40,751 nt of DNA from a virus, in IMG/VR virus record IMGVR_UViG_3300031746_002943, positions 1-40,751 of that record. One strand, 5' to 3'. The notes beneath the pieces are model-generated. The model saw nothing but the letters and a program-made list of their open reading frames with translations. It was not told the origin of the DNA and did no database searches. Shown in pieces: positions 21,168 to 29,991 of the stretch (positions are counted from its first letter, which is position 1; each line of letters opens with the position of its first letter). Made by a program: the position numbers and the translations under genes.

Positions 21168-21911
21168 TTACGCCGCTCCTACTGGCATCCAAAAAGTTGT
21201 TGTGTCCCCCGTAGTTTTCCAACGTTCACCTTTTCTAACGGGCATTGATATACTGGCACTCTCACCAGCTGGCCCCTTATTTCTCTGTCTTACAGTAGTC
21301 GGAGGGCTATTAGTATCGCTGTATCCAATTACAGTGTCTCCATTACCGTTGGAAGCTTCTACTATTCCATCCGTCGCCGCTAACTCATTATCGTGGTCTC
21401 CTGCCGCTGAAACATCTACCCGAGCGCCGAATTCCGCTCCAACCCATTCAGGGGCAGTCGCCCCAGCATTGATTTTTAATTTTTGTCCTGCTGTGCCTTT
21501 TGCAAGACGCACCCAACTTGTCCCATCGTGATACATAACATCTCCGGCGGCACAAGAAGCAATCGCAGGAATATTAAGCCAGGCAGACCCACTATAAGCT
21601 TTTAATAAGTCGGTATCTGTTTCCCACCAAACCATACCTTCAAACGGAGTTGCGGGAGCGGATGTTCCGATATGCACCGGCCCGTGTATGACCCATTCAT
21701 TATTAAGATAAATCTTCAATACCTTGTTGGTTGTATCTATCCAGGTCTGTCCGGCTATGGGAGAACCAGGAGCGGAAGCAGAACACAATCCTTTACGATT
21801 CAACGCTGTAATAATCTGGTCATTCTCCGCGTCCATCTTTGAAGCTGTAATAAATAAAGCGTTGGCTTTGTCAGTAACGTATGTGTATAACCTTGAAATT
21901 AACGTTGACAT
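21168..21911 (-). CDS. Tail fibre / baseplate-type protein (247 aa)
   Basis: Carries two copies of a short beta motif, PIAGQTWIDTTNKVLKIYLN and PFEGMVWWETDTDLLKAYSG, found in phage tail-fibre and attachment proteins. MYHDGTSWVRLAKGTAGQ and GATAPEWVG, another fibre-style repeat, follow. The N-terminal helix (LISRLYTYVTDKANALFI) probably attaches to the tail. It follows the tail tube protein gene. Confidence 0.65.
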   Translation of the reverse strand: MSTLISRLYTYVTDKANALFITASKMDAENDQIITALNRKGLCSASAPGSPIAGQTWIDTTNKVLKIYLNNEWVIHGPVHIGTSAPATPFEGMVWWETDTDLLKAYSGSAWLNIPAIASCAAGDVMYHDGTSWVRLAKGTAGQKLKINAGATAPEWVGAEFGARVDVSAAGDHDNELAATDGIVEASNGNGDTVIGYSDTNSPPTTVRQRNKGPAGESASISMPVRKGERWKTTGDTTTFWMPVGAA

Positions 21912-21915
21912 TATC

Positions 21916-23433
21916 TCACCTCACTTTAGTATTTTCTTCTTTGTAGCGCAGGATAATATACGGAATTTCTATATAAGTATCCAATGCACTATTTAATATG
22001 GAAAGCGAAATCTGCTTTCCCCTTCCGAGCATATCTGAAGTAAACAACCTTTCAATACCGGCTACATCCCAACTTGAAACATCCCACAATCCCGTATCCC
22101 ATTTTGTCCCACCTGCCTGAGTAAGTTGCATTTGTATAGGCGGCATAACTCCGCTTACCACATCAACGGCATAGGAATAATTAAAATTCAATAGTGGAGC
22201 CCCCGTATATCGGCATAATCCCTCTAATTGTCTAAACGCTTTATTGTTATTCGGATTTTTTGCGTAAAGGAACGGGAAGTCATACTGGAAATTTATTTTT
22301 ACCCCATCATCACTTGTACCGGAGTTCATCGTATAAACATACCCATCCCCGCCGATAAGCATTGTCCCGTCTACCCGTTCACAGATGGCGTAACATTTAT
22401 AACCCGTCCATACCCCCACGAAATTACCTATGTCAACCGAATAAACAAGTATGGTATGGTCTGTCGTCGGTATGCAGACATAGATATGATTTAACCTGTG
22501 AGAAAACCCCAAAGATATAACCGTTCTATCTGCAAGATTGGTTATAAGTTCCCGATAAAAAGGAGCGATAAATTTTGACAGATCATCAATATCCAAATCT
22601 TGATTAGCTAAAGAAGCCTTAAAAGAATTCATACCCTCTTGCGAAACAACAGCCAAATCATTGCCTACCTGCTGTATCCCATGCCCTGAAACACAATTTA
22701 AGGGGATAATCTGCTGTATGGCAAATGCCGCTGGGTCTGTCCCGCAGGTATAGACTACAACTTGTTTAGTAAAAACGAATATCAAAAACATTTCGGAAAA
22801 AGTCGCAAATCCCAAAAGTTTATCCCCAAAAGGGAGTATCTTTGAAAAATCAAGAGTGCCGGCGTCTCCGGCAGCAGAAAAGCTATCCGCGGCATTTGCG
22901 CTGTCTGTCTTTAAATATCTTGCTCGCATAGGATAATCGTCATCATTGCACCAGACTTTATGCTGATGAACATGAACAGCGCTTACTTTAGTGGGTTGTG
23001 CGGCGTCGCTTGATAAATCACTTACGGAATAAGCCGCAGTGCATTTCCTTAACTTTGCGCCATCTGCCATAATCAATTCATTGGCAAACATCACGCATTG
23101 ACCTCTAACCCCGCTACTGCGTGCAGTATCCAAATTATCAAAAGTATCTACGCCATCCCAAATAGCCCAGCGCGTGCCTTCCCTGATTACAATATCTGTC
23201 CCGCCGGCATCCCACTTCGGCTCATAGATATATTTACAGGCATTGGTAAAAGTAACTGAGTTAAGTTTAGCGATACCACTTCTTTGGACGATAATCCCAA
23301 GGCCGGATTTAACATCTTTCTTGACATAACCGTTGCCGATATACCAGGCAAAATCAGGCGACATATTCAGCCGGTCTGACACCCTGTTCATTCCCCTAAA
23401 ATTCTGTAAAATTAAACTTTTATATTCAGACAT
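21916..23433 (-). CDS. Tail tube / nozzle-like protein (505 aa)
   Basis: A large beta-rich protein in which repeated strand blocks resembling a propeller are visible (ELIMADGAKLRKCTAAY; LLGFATFSEMFLIFVFT; TMLIGGDGYVYTMN). It begins LQNFRGMNRVSDRLNMSPDF, as in podovirus tail tubular B or P22 gp10-like nozzle proteins that fold as beta-propellers. It follows the adaptor-like gene by 1 bp. Assignment is by size, fold impression and position. Confidence 0.6.
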   Translation of the reverse strand: MSEYKSLILQNFRGMNRVSDRLNMSPDFAWYIGNGYVKKDVKSGLGIIVQRSGIAKLNSVTFTNACKYIYEPKWDAGGTDIVIREGTRWAIWDGVDTFDNLDTARSSGVRGQCVMFANELIMADGAKLRKCTAAYSVSDLSSDAAQPTKVSAVHVHQHKVWCNDDDYPMRARYLKTDSANAADSFSAAGDAGTLDFSKILPFGDKLLGFATFSEMFLIFVFTKQVVVYTCGTDPAAFAIQQIIPLNCVSGHGIQQVGNDLAVVSQEGMNSFKASLANQDLDIDDLSKFIAPFYRELITNLADRTVISLGFSHRLNHIYVCIPTTDHTILVYSVDIGNFVGVWTGYKCYAICERVDGTMLIGGDGYVYTMNSGTSDDGVKINFQYDFPFLYAKNPNNNKAFRQLEGLCRYTGAPLLNFNYSYAVDVVSGVMPPIQMQLTQAGGTKWDTGLWDVSSWDVAGIERLFTSDMLGRGKQISLSILNSALDTYIEIPYIILRYKEENTKVR

Positions 23434-23434
23434 A

Positions 23435-24142
23435 TTAGAATACGTAAGTCATCCTTGGTTTTAGAATCGGAGATGAATATATCCGTTTCATTTTATCCAT
23501 TGCCCCCTCGATATCCTGGCCGTTACCGAATACCTGGACTTTATAGATAGACACTTCATCATTACCTAAGTAAGCCAATACTTTTAAAGTAGCCAAGGCC
23601 ACAAGTAAAGTCCTATCGAACGGTTCTGGTATATCGCACGTTCCCGTCGGCGTACCTGTGGCATAATAAGCAGGGAGTTTCCAATACCTGAAATCTATGT
23701 TCTTGCCGTTTTGTGTAGTTGTTGCCTGGTTATTGAATACGAAATATCCGGCGAATTTGGTATACTCATTGGGATATCCCGTCCTATCTGTACCTATACC
23801 ATCGGGGTATTTCTCATCCCATTCTTGTGGAGTTACGTAAGGAATATTAGAATCACTATCAGATTGCCTGAAACTTTTGATATCTTCAATCATCAAATCC
23901 GACCCCGTGGTAAGGCCGGAAATCAGATATTGATAACTCCCCGTAACCATCGGGATTACGCCTGCCTTCTCTAAGAATTGCCAGCGGGTATTCTCATCCG
24001 TGCAGATGTCCTGTATCGCCTCGATAATCTTATCCCATATTAAAAGTTGTAATCCCGATAAACTGCTTAATCCGGCAACAACGCTTTCGCCGCAATTCCT
24101 TGCTACTGTGTTAAAAGTCTCTAAAGCCGTTAATTTAGCCAT
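23435..24142 (-). CDS. Tail adaptor (gp11/tail tubular A-like) protein
   Basis: A 235-residue helical protein opening MAKLTALETFNTVARNCGES, then LLIWDKIIEAIQDICTDENT and WQFLEKAGVIPMVTGSYQY. This is the pattern of the T7-gp11/P22-gp4 adaptor family that joins portal to tail in short-tailed phages. The mid portion is the beta-rich insertion (RYWKLPAYYATGTPTGTCD) and the C-terminus is helical. It is placed between the coiled virion protein and the nozzle-like gene, as expected. Confidence 0.65.
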   Translation of the reverse strand: MAKLTALETFNTVARNCGESVVAGLSSLSGLQLLIWDKIIEAIQDICTDENTRWQFLEKAGVIPMVTGSYQYLISGLTTGSDLMIEDIKSFRQSDSDSNIPYVTPQEWDEKYPDGIGTDRTGYPNEYTKFAGYFVFNNQATTTQNGKNIDFRYWKLPAYYATGTPTGTCDIPEPFDRTLLVALATLKVLAYLGNDEVSIYKVQVFGNGQDIEGAMDKMKRIYSSPILKPRMTYVF

Positions 24143-24144
24143 TA

Positions 24145-25092
24145 TTACCTCTTATGCCCGAAGGCCATTAGTATATTCATATTATCCTTTGCCTCTTTCA
24201 TATAGGGTGAGCTTACAAAGTCATACAAGAATTGGTTAAGGCGTTTGATGTCATTCATAATTTCCTGTTTCGTCTTGATTATTTCCTTATCATTTGTATC
24301 GAGGGAATTAAGTTTCTCATGTAAAATATTAATTTTTTCCAGCAAAGTATCAAATTTGACGAATACTGTCCGCATGGATTTTACTTCCCGAACCATCTCT
24401 GTTGATTTTTCGCTGACTACATTGCTTATCTTTTGTTCAAAAGAATTTAGCAAAGAGATGAGATTGCTAAAATTGCCGGAATATTCTTTCTGGGTCTTCG
24501 GAACTTTCATTATCTCCCCCCTGATATTCAAAAGCATGTTTTTTAATTCACCTATTAGATTAGTATAATCAGGTATTTTGATTTCAGGAATGTTTATCGG
24601 AGGCAACTTTACTTCAGGCGCTAACGCGGTCAAACTAATTTCTTTAGCACTTTTTTTAAAGGCTTCTTCCATGTCAGTAAGCGGGACAGTGTTCTTTTTG
24701 GCTAATCCGTCAAGTTTATCGTTTATCTGTTTAAAATCAGTATTTTTCTCAATCAAACCTAATCTATCCATAAACAAAGCAAAAAATTCGCCTTGGTTCC
24801 TGATAGAATTATAAATCTTTTGTATCAATTCTACCCCTTCGGCAATGGCATCAATCTGATGCTGGTAATCTTCCGTAGAGTATCTGGGCGTTGCTTCCCC
24901 CGTATCCCAGAGAATAATAGCATCATAACCAGGCATAGTGATATTTGCAGCGTATATCCCGGTGCTAGTCCCCACCTCAACAACCCCTGAAGTTATGCGC
25001 GAACCGATAGCCACGCCATTGGCTCCATAAATCGTATAACCGATAGTTGCAAGTCCGCCTTTGGAAGAACCAAAATTAACTATACGCAGCAT
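24145..25092 (-). CDS. Coiled-coil virion protein (315 aa)
   Basis: The N-terminal about 80 residues form a beta domain seen in many tailed-phage genomes (IVNFGSSKGGLATIGYTIYG; GVVEVGTSTGIYAANI; ILWDTGEATPRYSTEDYQ). A linker with Pro-rich VKLPPINIPEIKIP follows, then long heptad-type coiled coils (SFEQKISNVVSEKSTEMVR; LEKINILHEKLNSLDTNDK). Probably a fibre/whisker or neck protein. It follows the methyltransferase gene. Confidence 0.6.
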   Translation of the reverse strand: MLRIVNFGSSKGGLATIGYTIYGANGVAIGSRITSGVVEVGTSTGIYAANITMPGYDAIILWDTGEATPRYSTEDYQHQIDAIAEGVELIQKIYNSIRNQGEFFALFMDRLGLIEKNTDFKQINDKLDGLAKKNTVPLTDMEEAFKKSAKEISLTALAPEVKLPPINIPEIKIPDYTNLIGELKNMLLNIRGEIMKVPKTQKEYSGNFSNLISLLNSFEQKISNVVSEKSTEMVREVKSMRTVFVKFDTLLEKINILHEKLNSLDTNDKEIIKTKQEIMNDIKRLNQFLYDFVSSPYMKEAKDNMNILMAFGHKR

Positions 25093-25093
25093 A

Positions 25094-25786
25094 TTATTCC
25101 TTTCTTTGCAATAACAGGTGCAAATCGTTATTCATTATGAACCTCTGCGATATATTCCTGCGTGAAAGGATAACATCGAACCCTGTCCGTTTGGCTATAT
25201 CCTCTAATTTATCCTTTTGGATGAATATATGGTTTTGTTTATAAGACCAATGGTTGAATTTACTTAAACCTATTTCAAATATCATTTCAGGGTTAGGATG
25301 GGTAATCAATAACAGGCCATTATAACTTAAGAGATCATATGCTTTGCGTAAGGCCCCAACCGGATTATGAAAACTTTCTAAGCAATGGCCCATCTGGATA
25401 TAATCAAAATGTTCCGGTATCGGGAAAGTTTCAAAATCACCTACAATATAATCGTTCGGCACAAGGTCAATCCCTACGCCAACCCAGCCTCTGGCTTTCA
25501 TATACTCAAGCGTATAGGCAAGCGTAAAACCGACATCTAAAAACTTGCGCCCGAATGTCATCTCTTCGATAAGAGGCAAGTATATACGTTGCAGATATTC
25601 AAAGCGCTCTTTCATATCAACAAAATTCTGCCATTTTCGCAGGTAGAGGTTGCCGAAATATTTTTTGTCTATCCCTGCTTCATGAAAAACCGTCCCGCAT
25701 ACGCAACGTCCCCAATCAATAGGCCGGATTTCTTCTATTATCTGGAAATCAATCATTACCTCATGTTTGCAAATAAGACATCTCAT
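25094..25786 (-). CDS. Class I SAM-dependent methyltransferase (sugar-type)
   Basis: A 230-residue enzyme with an N-terminal zinc knuckle (MRCLICKHEV then GRCVCGTVF), followed by the SAM-binding core FLDVGFTLAYTLEYMKARGW, GVGIDL, FDYIQMGHCLESFHNPVGAL and LLITHPNP. Four cysteines plus a Methyltransf_23-type core is the layout of methyltransferases that work with glycan and deoxysugar clusters. ATG 25786 overlaps the heptosyltransferase-like stop. It is buried in the structural operon, so a role in decorating a glycan or virion component is likely but unproved. Confidence 0.82.
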   Translation of the reverse strand: MRCLICKHEVMIDFQIIEEIRPIDWGRCVCGTVFHEAGIDKKYFGNLYLRKWQNFVDMKERFEYLQRIYLPLIEEMTFGRKFLDVGFTLAYTLEYMKARGWVGVGIDLVPNDYIVGDFETFPIPEHFDYIQMGHCLESFHNPVGALRKAYDLLSYNGLLLITHPNPEMIFEIGLSKFNHWSYKQNHIFIQKDKLEDIAKRTGFDVILSRRNISQRFIMNNDLHLLLQRKE

Positions 25787-26757
25787 TGGCAATACACCTT
25801 CTCAATTTGTTCAATAACCTTATCCTGCGGAAAGCCAAAGGCTACACACCAGGGCGCACGTGATAAATGTTCCACAGGACATTCTACATCCGCATTATTT
25901 ATTAAACGGAAACACGGAGCGCAATCAACTTGCGACTCCAATGAATAATCATTGATAAAATATTTAGTCAAACATTCTTTTGTAGTGTGGGTAAGAAAGC
26001 CTATCTTCGGGGTATCGAAACATCCGGCAAAATGCAATACGCCGGTTTCAGGGGCCACTACTAAAGAAGCATATTTACAAGCAATAGCGGTTTCCCTTAA
26101 CGACCATTTACCTGATTTATGGATACAGCGCTCATGCTCTAATCCTTCTTCAAATATCCGGCAAGCATCATCCCCTACGGTAATAATTATGATATTCTTA
26201 TGTTTCATCAATAACTGTTCTATGACTTGGCGGGTATAGGGATAGGATTTATGCCTTGCGCTTCCGGCTATACACCACACAATAACGAATTTACCGATAA
26301 AATCGCACCTGAATAACGCACTCTTTTCCTCTTCCTCCCCGGTAAAAAACATTTCCGGGCGCTTGCCTGTTATTTCCGGAAATCCCGCGGCCTCAAATAC
26401 GGCATCATAGTGGTTTTTATTGCCCCTTAAAAATCTCTCCTGTTTTGAATAGTTATATACAGGGTCAGAAGGATGGAATAAGTATTTGACCTCGACACAT
26501 TCGCAGAGGTTTAAAATCTTATCGCATTTATTTTCTTTAGCAACATTGCCAAAATATTCGCCTAATTGCTCAATAGGAACGGTATCGTGTATGTATTCTA
26601 TTAATTTATCAATAAAAGGATTGCACTTTAATATCTGCACACCTAATTCAGAAGTAAGGCAATATACTTCGTTACCCTGTTCTTTTAAATAACGCACAAG
26701 GGGCGAAATCTGGATGCAATCACCGATAGCCGCTATGCGGCAGATTAAATATCTCAT
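25783..26757 (-). CDS. GT9 (heptosyltransferase-type) glycosyltransferase
   Basis: A 324-residue GT-B enzyme of the ADP-heptose:LPS heptosyltransferase family. The N-terminal domain begins MRYLICRIAAIGDCIQISPL (dinucleotide-fold start with the GD signature); the C-terminal domain has WSLRETAIACKYASLVVAPE and ETGVLHFAGCFDTPKIGF, the GT9 donor-binding block. It would add a heptose-like or related sugar to lipopolysaccharide or a protein. Genes before and after are coupled by ATGA overlaps inside the virion operon, unusual for a host-type LPS enzyme. Confidence 0.85.
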   Translation of the reverse strand: MRYLICRIAAIGDCIQISPLVRYLKEQGNEVYCLTSELGVQILKCNPFIDKLIEYIHDTVPIEQLGEYFGNVAKENKCDKILNLCECVEVKYLFHPSDPVYNYSKQERFLRGNKNHYDAVFEAAGFPEITGKRPEMFFTGEEEEKSALFRCDFIGKFVIVWCIAGSARHKSYPYTRQVIEQLLMKHKNIIIITVGDDACRIFEEGLEHERCIHKSGKWSLRETAIACKYASLVVAPETGVLHFAGCFDTPKIGFLTHTTKECLTKYFINDYSLESQVDCAPCFRLINNADVECPVEHLSRAPWCVAFGFPQDKVIEQIEKVYCQ

Positions 26758-27083
26758 AAGTATTTTTGCCTTACCTGTTCGCCATCCATCACTTTTTTCA
26801 TATTATTTATAAGATGTAATACACAGCGCTCATGATAATCCTGACAAAATGAATTCCCGCAGTGTAACGGCCTTTTTAACTTAAAATTCCACCTGCGCTG
26901 CATGATTATCTGCGGGATGTCCTTGGTTGAATAGTTGTACCATTTACCGCAAATATCGCATTTTAAGTCATGGGTCATCGCAGTTTCACCGGGCCTGCGG
27001 TACATACGGCTGACCCAAGGTTTCTTAAACCCGTCTTTTCTCCAATCTAACTTCTGAAATTTATTACTTATGATGTATGGCAT
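26754..27083 (-). CDS. Zinc-ribbon protein downstream of the capsid gene
   Basis: A 109-residue basic protein with CDIC and CGNSFCQDYHERC motifs, probably one or two zinc sites. The CGNSFCQ segment matches the 46-residue peptide at 34246-34386 (CGDFFCQ), so the two are related. It lies after the capsid-gene terminator and is coupled by ATGA to the GT9 gene. Function unknown; possibly nucleic-acid binding. Confidence 0.65.
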   Translation of the reverse strand: MPYIISNKFQKLDWRKDGFKKPWVSRMYRRPGETAMTHDLKCDICGKWYNYSTKDIPQIIMQRRWNFKLKRPLHCGNSFCQDYHERCVLHLINNMKKVMDGEQVRQKYL

Positions 27084-27113
27084 ATAAAGACAAGGGGCGG
27101 ATTGCTCCGCCCC
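27084..27113 (-). terminator. Terminator-like hairpin after the major capsid gene
   Basis: On the minus strand GGGGCGGA-GCAA-TCCGCCCC forms an 8-bp GC stem with a GNRA tetraloop, followed by TTGTCTTTAT (a weak U-tract). It lies directly after the capsid stop and before the next gene, so it probably gives partial termination or 3' protection and lowers downstream expression relative to capsid. Confidence 0.7.
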
Positions 27114-27121
27114 AGTTGATA

Positions 27122-28078
27122 CTACTTACTTGTGATGTGGATAATCCTCTCCAAACCATTCAGATCACTTGATGTCCCATCAACAACTCTATCCCACATC
27201 TTTGCATGACCGAGAATCGCATACCACATGAGGAACTTAAACCTGCCACCTTCCTCTTCGTAGTAACGTAATTCTTCGGGTAACGCCAGAGCTTCAACAA
27301 CTGCCTCGTCTCCGAACAAAAATGCTTCGCCAAAATTCGAACCACCGGCAGAGTTATCGGCCTGCATATTATCCTCGACAAAGCGGACGCCGTAATACTT
27401 TCCGACTTCATCTTTGAACCTAAACTCCGGTTCGGCATATTGCGCGACAGATTGTAGTTCATCATAGAGGCCAGAGATGAAATCTGTTGCACCTACGCAA
27501 ACGTACATTGTCCCAAGCTTAGGAATATGCGCCTTCTTAGCATAATCGGTGATATAGCGCATCTGTCCTACTGAAACAGCGTTTGTGGCCGTAGATGTAG
27601 CCGTACCGTTTGTCATAATCTGAATATGCGTTTTCCCGGTGTTGGTAGCGGTTGCCTTGAACTTAGCCGTAGCAAACTGGTTGTAAATATTAAGGTCAAT
27701 CGCATCCACCTGGTCATCGGTTAAACCTTTTCCGTATTCAGCCTTAATATCGAATTTAGAAAGGGTTTCCGCTTTCTGGCCGTAGTTGACTTTATTGCCA
27801 AACTCTGAAACAGAACAAGTACCTTTTGTGATTTTGATGGTGCGTGCGGTCATCTGTGAAGTTTCAACAAGCGTTGTACCGCGCGTATCAATGCGTAACC
27901 GCTTTGAAAATGTGATAACATCGCCTGCGTTAGCCCCTATACCATCCTTTTTATCAACAAACTGGCGATAGACAAATAGACCTAACGCCTGCGCCCTCAT
28001 CTGCGCTGACAACTTTTGGTTCGCCAAATAGCTGCCATACGTAGTCCAATCGTGAATAGGTGAATAATTAGTAGGCAT
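27122..28078 (-). CDS. Major capsid protein (N4 gp56-like, HK97 fold)
   Basis: A 318-residue protein following a scaffold-like gene. It opens with TTYGSYLANQKLSAQMRAQA, then AGDVITFSKRLRIDTRGTTL (N4-gp56 family region), YITDYAKKAHIPKLGTMYVC, SGLYDELQSVAQYAEPEFRF, and a C-terminal domain EAFLFGDEAVVEALALPEEL. This matches the N4-gp56 major capsid family with an HK97 fold. It lies in the usual position after portal and scaffold and has a terminator behind it, as expected for the most highly expressed late gene. Confidence 0.9.
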   Translation of the reverse strand: MPTNYSPIHDWTTYGSYLANQKLSAQMRAQALGLFVYRQFVDKKDGIGANAGDVITFSKRLRIDTRGTTLVETSQMTARTIKITKGTCSVSEFGNKVNYGQKAETLSKFDIKAEYGKGLTDDQVDAIDLNIYNQFATAKFKATATNTGKTHIQIMTNGTATSTATNAVSVGQMRYITDYAKKAHIPKLGTMYVCVGATDFISGLYDELQSVAQYAEPEFRFKDEVGKYYGVRFVEDNMQADNSAGGSNFGEAFLFGDEAVVEALALPEELRYYEEEGGRFKFLMWYAILGHAKMWDRVVDGTSSDLNGLERIIHITSK

Positions 28079-28091
28079 TATTTTTTACCTC

Positions 28092-28820
28092 CTAAAGTGT
28101 CCTTTTTCTTTTTGCCTCATTCGCCTGTTCCAATTCCTCAAGAGGGCTTAACTCTTTCAGAGGCTCTGGGGACTTAGGCGGTAGATTTCCTCCACCACCT
28201 TCTGCCCTTGCGCCATCAGGTAAAGGCGGTGCGGCATTTTTCTTTTGTGCGTAACTTTCAAACTTTGATTTGACAAAATCAGTTGCCGCTTGCACGGCTT
28301 CTTCCGGTTTCTTGTATTTGCCTGTCGTAGCAAACGCATTGGCCTGTTGTATAATCACGTTGACAATATCATCATCAAATTCCGGGTTAGATGTTTTTAC
28401 GCCTAACTTCAATCTTTCCAAGGTTGTTTGCTGATGAATAACTACCTCGGCCTGCCGGACTGCTTCCTGAGCCGATTGTGTCTTTACGTCAGATAAAAGA
28501 GAAGCCATTTCAGCGTCAGCTCCGTCAGGGTCATAAGCCCTGCGTTCATTGATTTGGCTAAGGCGTTGTTTCATTGTTTCATCAGTGCCTTGCTTTACCT
28601 TCGCTTCATCAACTTGCCTCTGCCTTGTCTCGATAGTGGCCTTAGTAGTTTCAAGGTCGGATATCTTGGCGTCTTTCTCTTTTAGTTTATCCTGGACTTC
28701 TTTTATTTGCTTCTGTAAGTCCTCGACAGAAGGGCCCTGATTAGCCGGTGGTAGATTAGCAGGAGCATCGCCCACAGGCGGTTGTCCTTCTTTTCCAGTC
28801 GGTTTTATTTCGTCAGCCAT
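28092..28820 (-). CDS. Scaffolding protein (capsid assembly)
   Basis: A 242-residue, acidic, helical protein: DLQKQIKEVQDKLKEKDAKI, then DLETTKATIETRQRQVDEAK (coiled coil) and a Pro/Gly-rich C-terminus. Located immediately before the major capsid gene, it matches the size and character of phage scaffold proteins that guide procapsid assembly and then exit. AGGAGG upstream of the ATG lies in the stop region of the 50-residue gene. Confidence 0.78.
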   Translation of the reverse strand: MADEIKPTGKEGQPPVGDAPANLPPANQGPSVEDLQKQIKEVQDKLKEKDAKISDLETTKATIETRQRQVDEAKVKQGTDETMKQRLSQINERRAYDPDGADAEMASLLSDVKTQSAQEAVRQAEVVIHQQTTLERLKLGVKTSNPEFDDDIVNVIIQQANAFATTGKYKKPEEAVQAATDFVKSKFESYAQKKNAAPPLPDGARAEGGGGNLPPKSPEPLKELSPLEELEQANEAKRKRTL

Positions 28821-28823
28821 TTG

Positions 28824-28976
28824 TTACCTCCTGTTTAATTGCCTTTTGGCGAGTGTTACCCCCCTTAAGGCGTTTGGTTTTTGAAAAACTTTATCCCAAT
28901 CCATCGCGTTCTTATCTTTATCGGAAGCCTGTAAAGGAACGCTAAAACTCTTTTTTTCAAAATCACAGCCTATCAT
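28824..28976 (-). CDS. Small hypothetical protein (50 aa)
   Basis: ATG 28976 overlaps the stop of the preceding gene (ATGA), and the stop AGGAGGTAA serves as the ribosome site of the scaffold gene. The sequence MIGCDFEKKSFSVPLQASDK continues DKNAMDWDKVFQKPNALRGV, with no Cys pairs or membrane segment. A conserved-looking small virion-operon protein, function unknown. Confidence 0.6.
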   Translation of the reverse strand: MIGCDFEKKSFSVPLQASDKDKNAMDWDKVFQKPNALRGVTLAKRQLNRR

Positions 28977-29257
28977 TCCGCTTTCTTTATGTTAAGATAC
29001 TGCTCGTTATATTTTTTCCTGGCGTTCTCTCCAAATTGCAAATCAACGGAAATATCGTTCATAATCTCTTGGATAGCGTTAATCGCCCCCCGTGCTTCGG
29101 GATTTTCTTTTTCTATTAACTCGTTCATCGCGCTGTCATATTTAGCCTGGATTATCTCCTGAATAACCATCCATCCACTTGTTTTTAATGTCTGGTCAAT
29201 CCGGCTTGCCTTCAACGCATCGTGCTTTAATTTTTCTTCCTTAGTTTTTTTCACCAT
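28973..29257 (-). CDS. Small helical hypothetical protein (94 aa)
   Basis: A highly charged, helical protein (KTKEEKLKHDALKASRIDQT; NELIEKENPEARGAINAIQE; FGENARKKYNEQYLNIK). It lies between a glycosyltransferase and the scaffold, overlapping each by a base or a few. It could be an assembly chaperone or packaged protein. Not recognised. Confidence 0.6.
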   Translation of the reverse strand: MVKKTKEEKLKHDALKASRIDQTLKTSGWMVIQEIIQAKYDSAMNELIEKENPEARGAINAIQEIMNDISVDLQFGENARKKYNEQYLNIKKAE

Positions 29258-29991
29258 TATACAAAATCCTTTGTTCGGGTTATCTCGTTTAAAAACTTTT
29301 TTACATCATCCGGCAGGGTAGGCCAGTTATATTTATTACTCAATTCTCCGCCTCCTGCCCAATGCATGGCCTTTAATTTACGCTCCCCGATAAATAAACC
29401 CTGATGCCTAATCTTGATTTTATCCCAATGCTCCCGGCCGGTTTCGTTGTAATAACATCCTTCTTTGTCCACCATCAGGCATTTATACTTGCCGTTAAAA
29501 GCCAGATAATTCATAACGTCCTGCTCCAAATAATCAAATTTCTGCTCTCCGATAAACTTTTTGTCATAGGTCAGATTTTTCCACTCTTCGGCAAGCTCTT
29601 TACTTCTTACCGCTGTCACCCCTAAGTTGCAATAATCGGGGAAGCGCTTATAATCTATCCCGCCCACATTCTTACAATTTAAAGAACAGGCTATGTCATA
29701 ATCACAATCAAGGAATTCATCGAGCCGGGAAGTTACCACTACATCGGCATCAAGTTTAATCACTACTTCATAATTCTTTTTGTAATGGCTAATCATCTTC
29801 ACGGAAAGATTAGCAAAAGAGCTTCCGAATACCGGCACAACCGCTTCGCCGAATATTTCGAGTTCATCAAAAGGGGTTATAATCTCGCAGGGAATATCAT
29901 CATGAAAATAGCAAAATGACTTCCTTACCCTTTCAGCTAAATAATAGGCTATATCATCGTTGACTGTAATAAATGCGATTGCTTTTTCCAT
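29257..29991 (-). CDS. GT-A (GT8-like) glycosyltransferase
   Basis: A 244-residue nucleotide-sugar transferase. The N-terminal strand/helix MEKAIAFITVNDDIAYYLAE is followed by VVIKLDADVVVTSRLDEFL, whose D-A-D is the DXD metal-binding motif. YNLGVTAVRS-type CNLGVTAVRSKELAEEWKNL and YLEQDVMNYLAFNGK correspond to the acceptor/catalytic region of GT8-like enzymes; KAMHWAGG near the end fits the C-terminal HxG block. It lies between the portal-adjacent Lys-rich gene and the scaffold set, so it is transcribed with capsid genes. Acceptor unknown. Confidence 0.8.
   Translation of the reverse strand: MEKAIAFITVNDDIAYYLAERVRKSFCYFHDDIPCEIITPFDELEIFGEAVVPVFGSSFANLSVKMISHYKKNYEVVIKLDADVVVTSRLDEFLDCDYDIACSLNCKNVGGIDYKRFPDYCNLGVTAVRSKELAEEWKNLTYDKKFIGEQKFDYLEQDVMNYLAFNGKYKCLMVDKEGCYYNETGREHWDKIKIRHQGLFIGERKLKAMHWAGGGELSNKYNWPTLPDDVKKFLNEITRTKDFV

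Noticed and set aside
24578-25948. Plus-strand open frames over the coiled protein, methyltransferase and GT9 genes
   Set aside because: They mirror strongly supported minus-strand genes and lack starts with ribosome sites.
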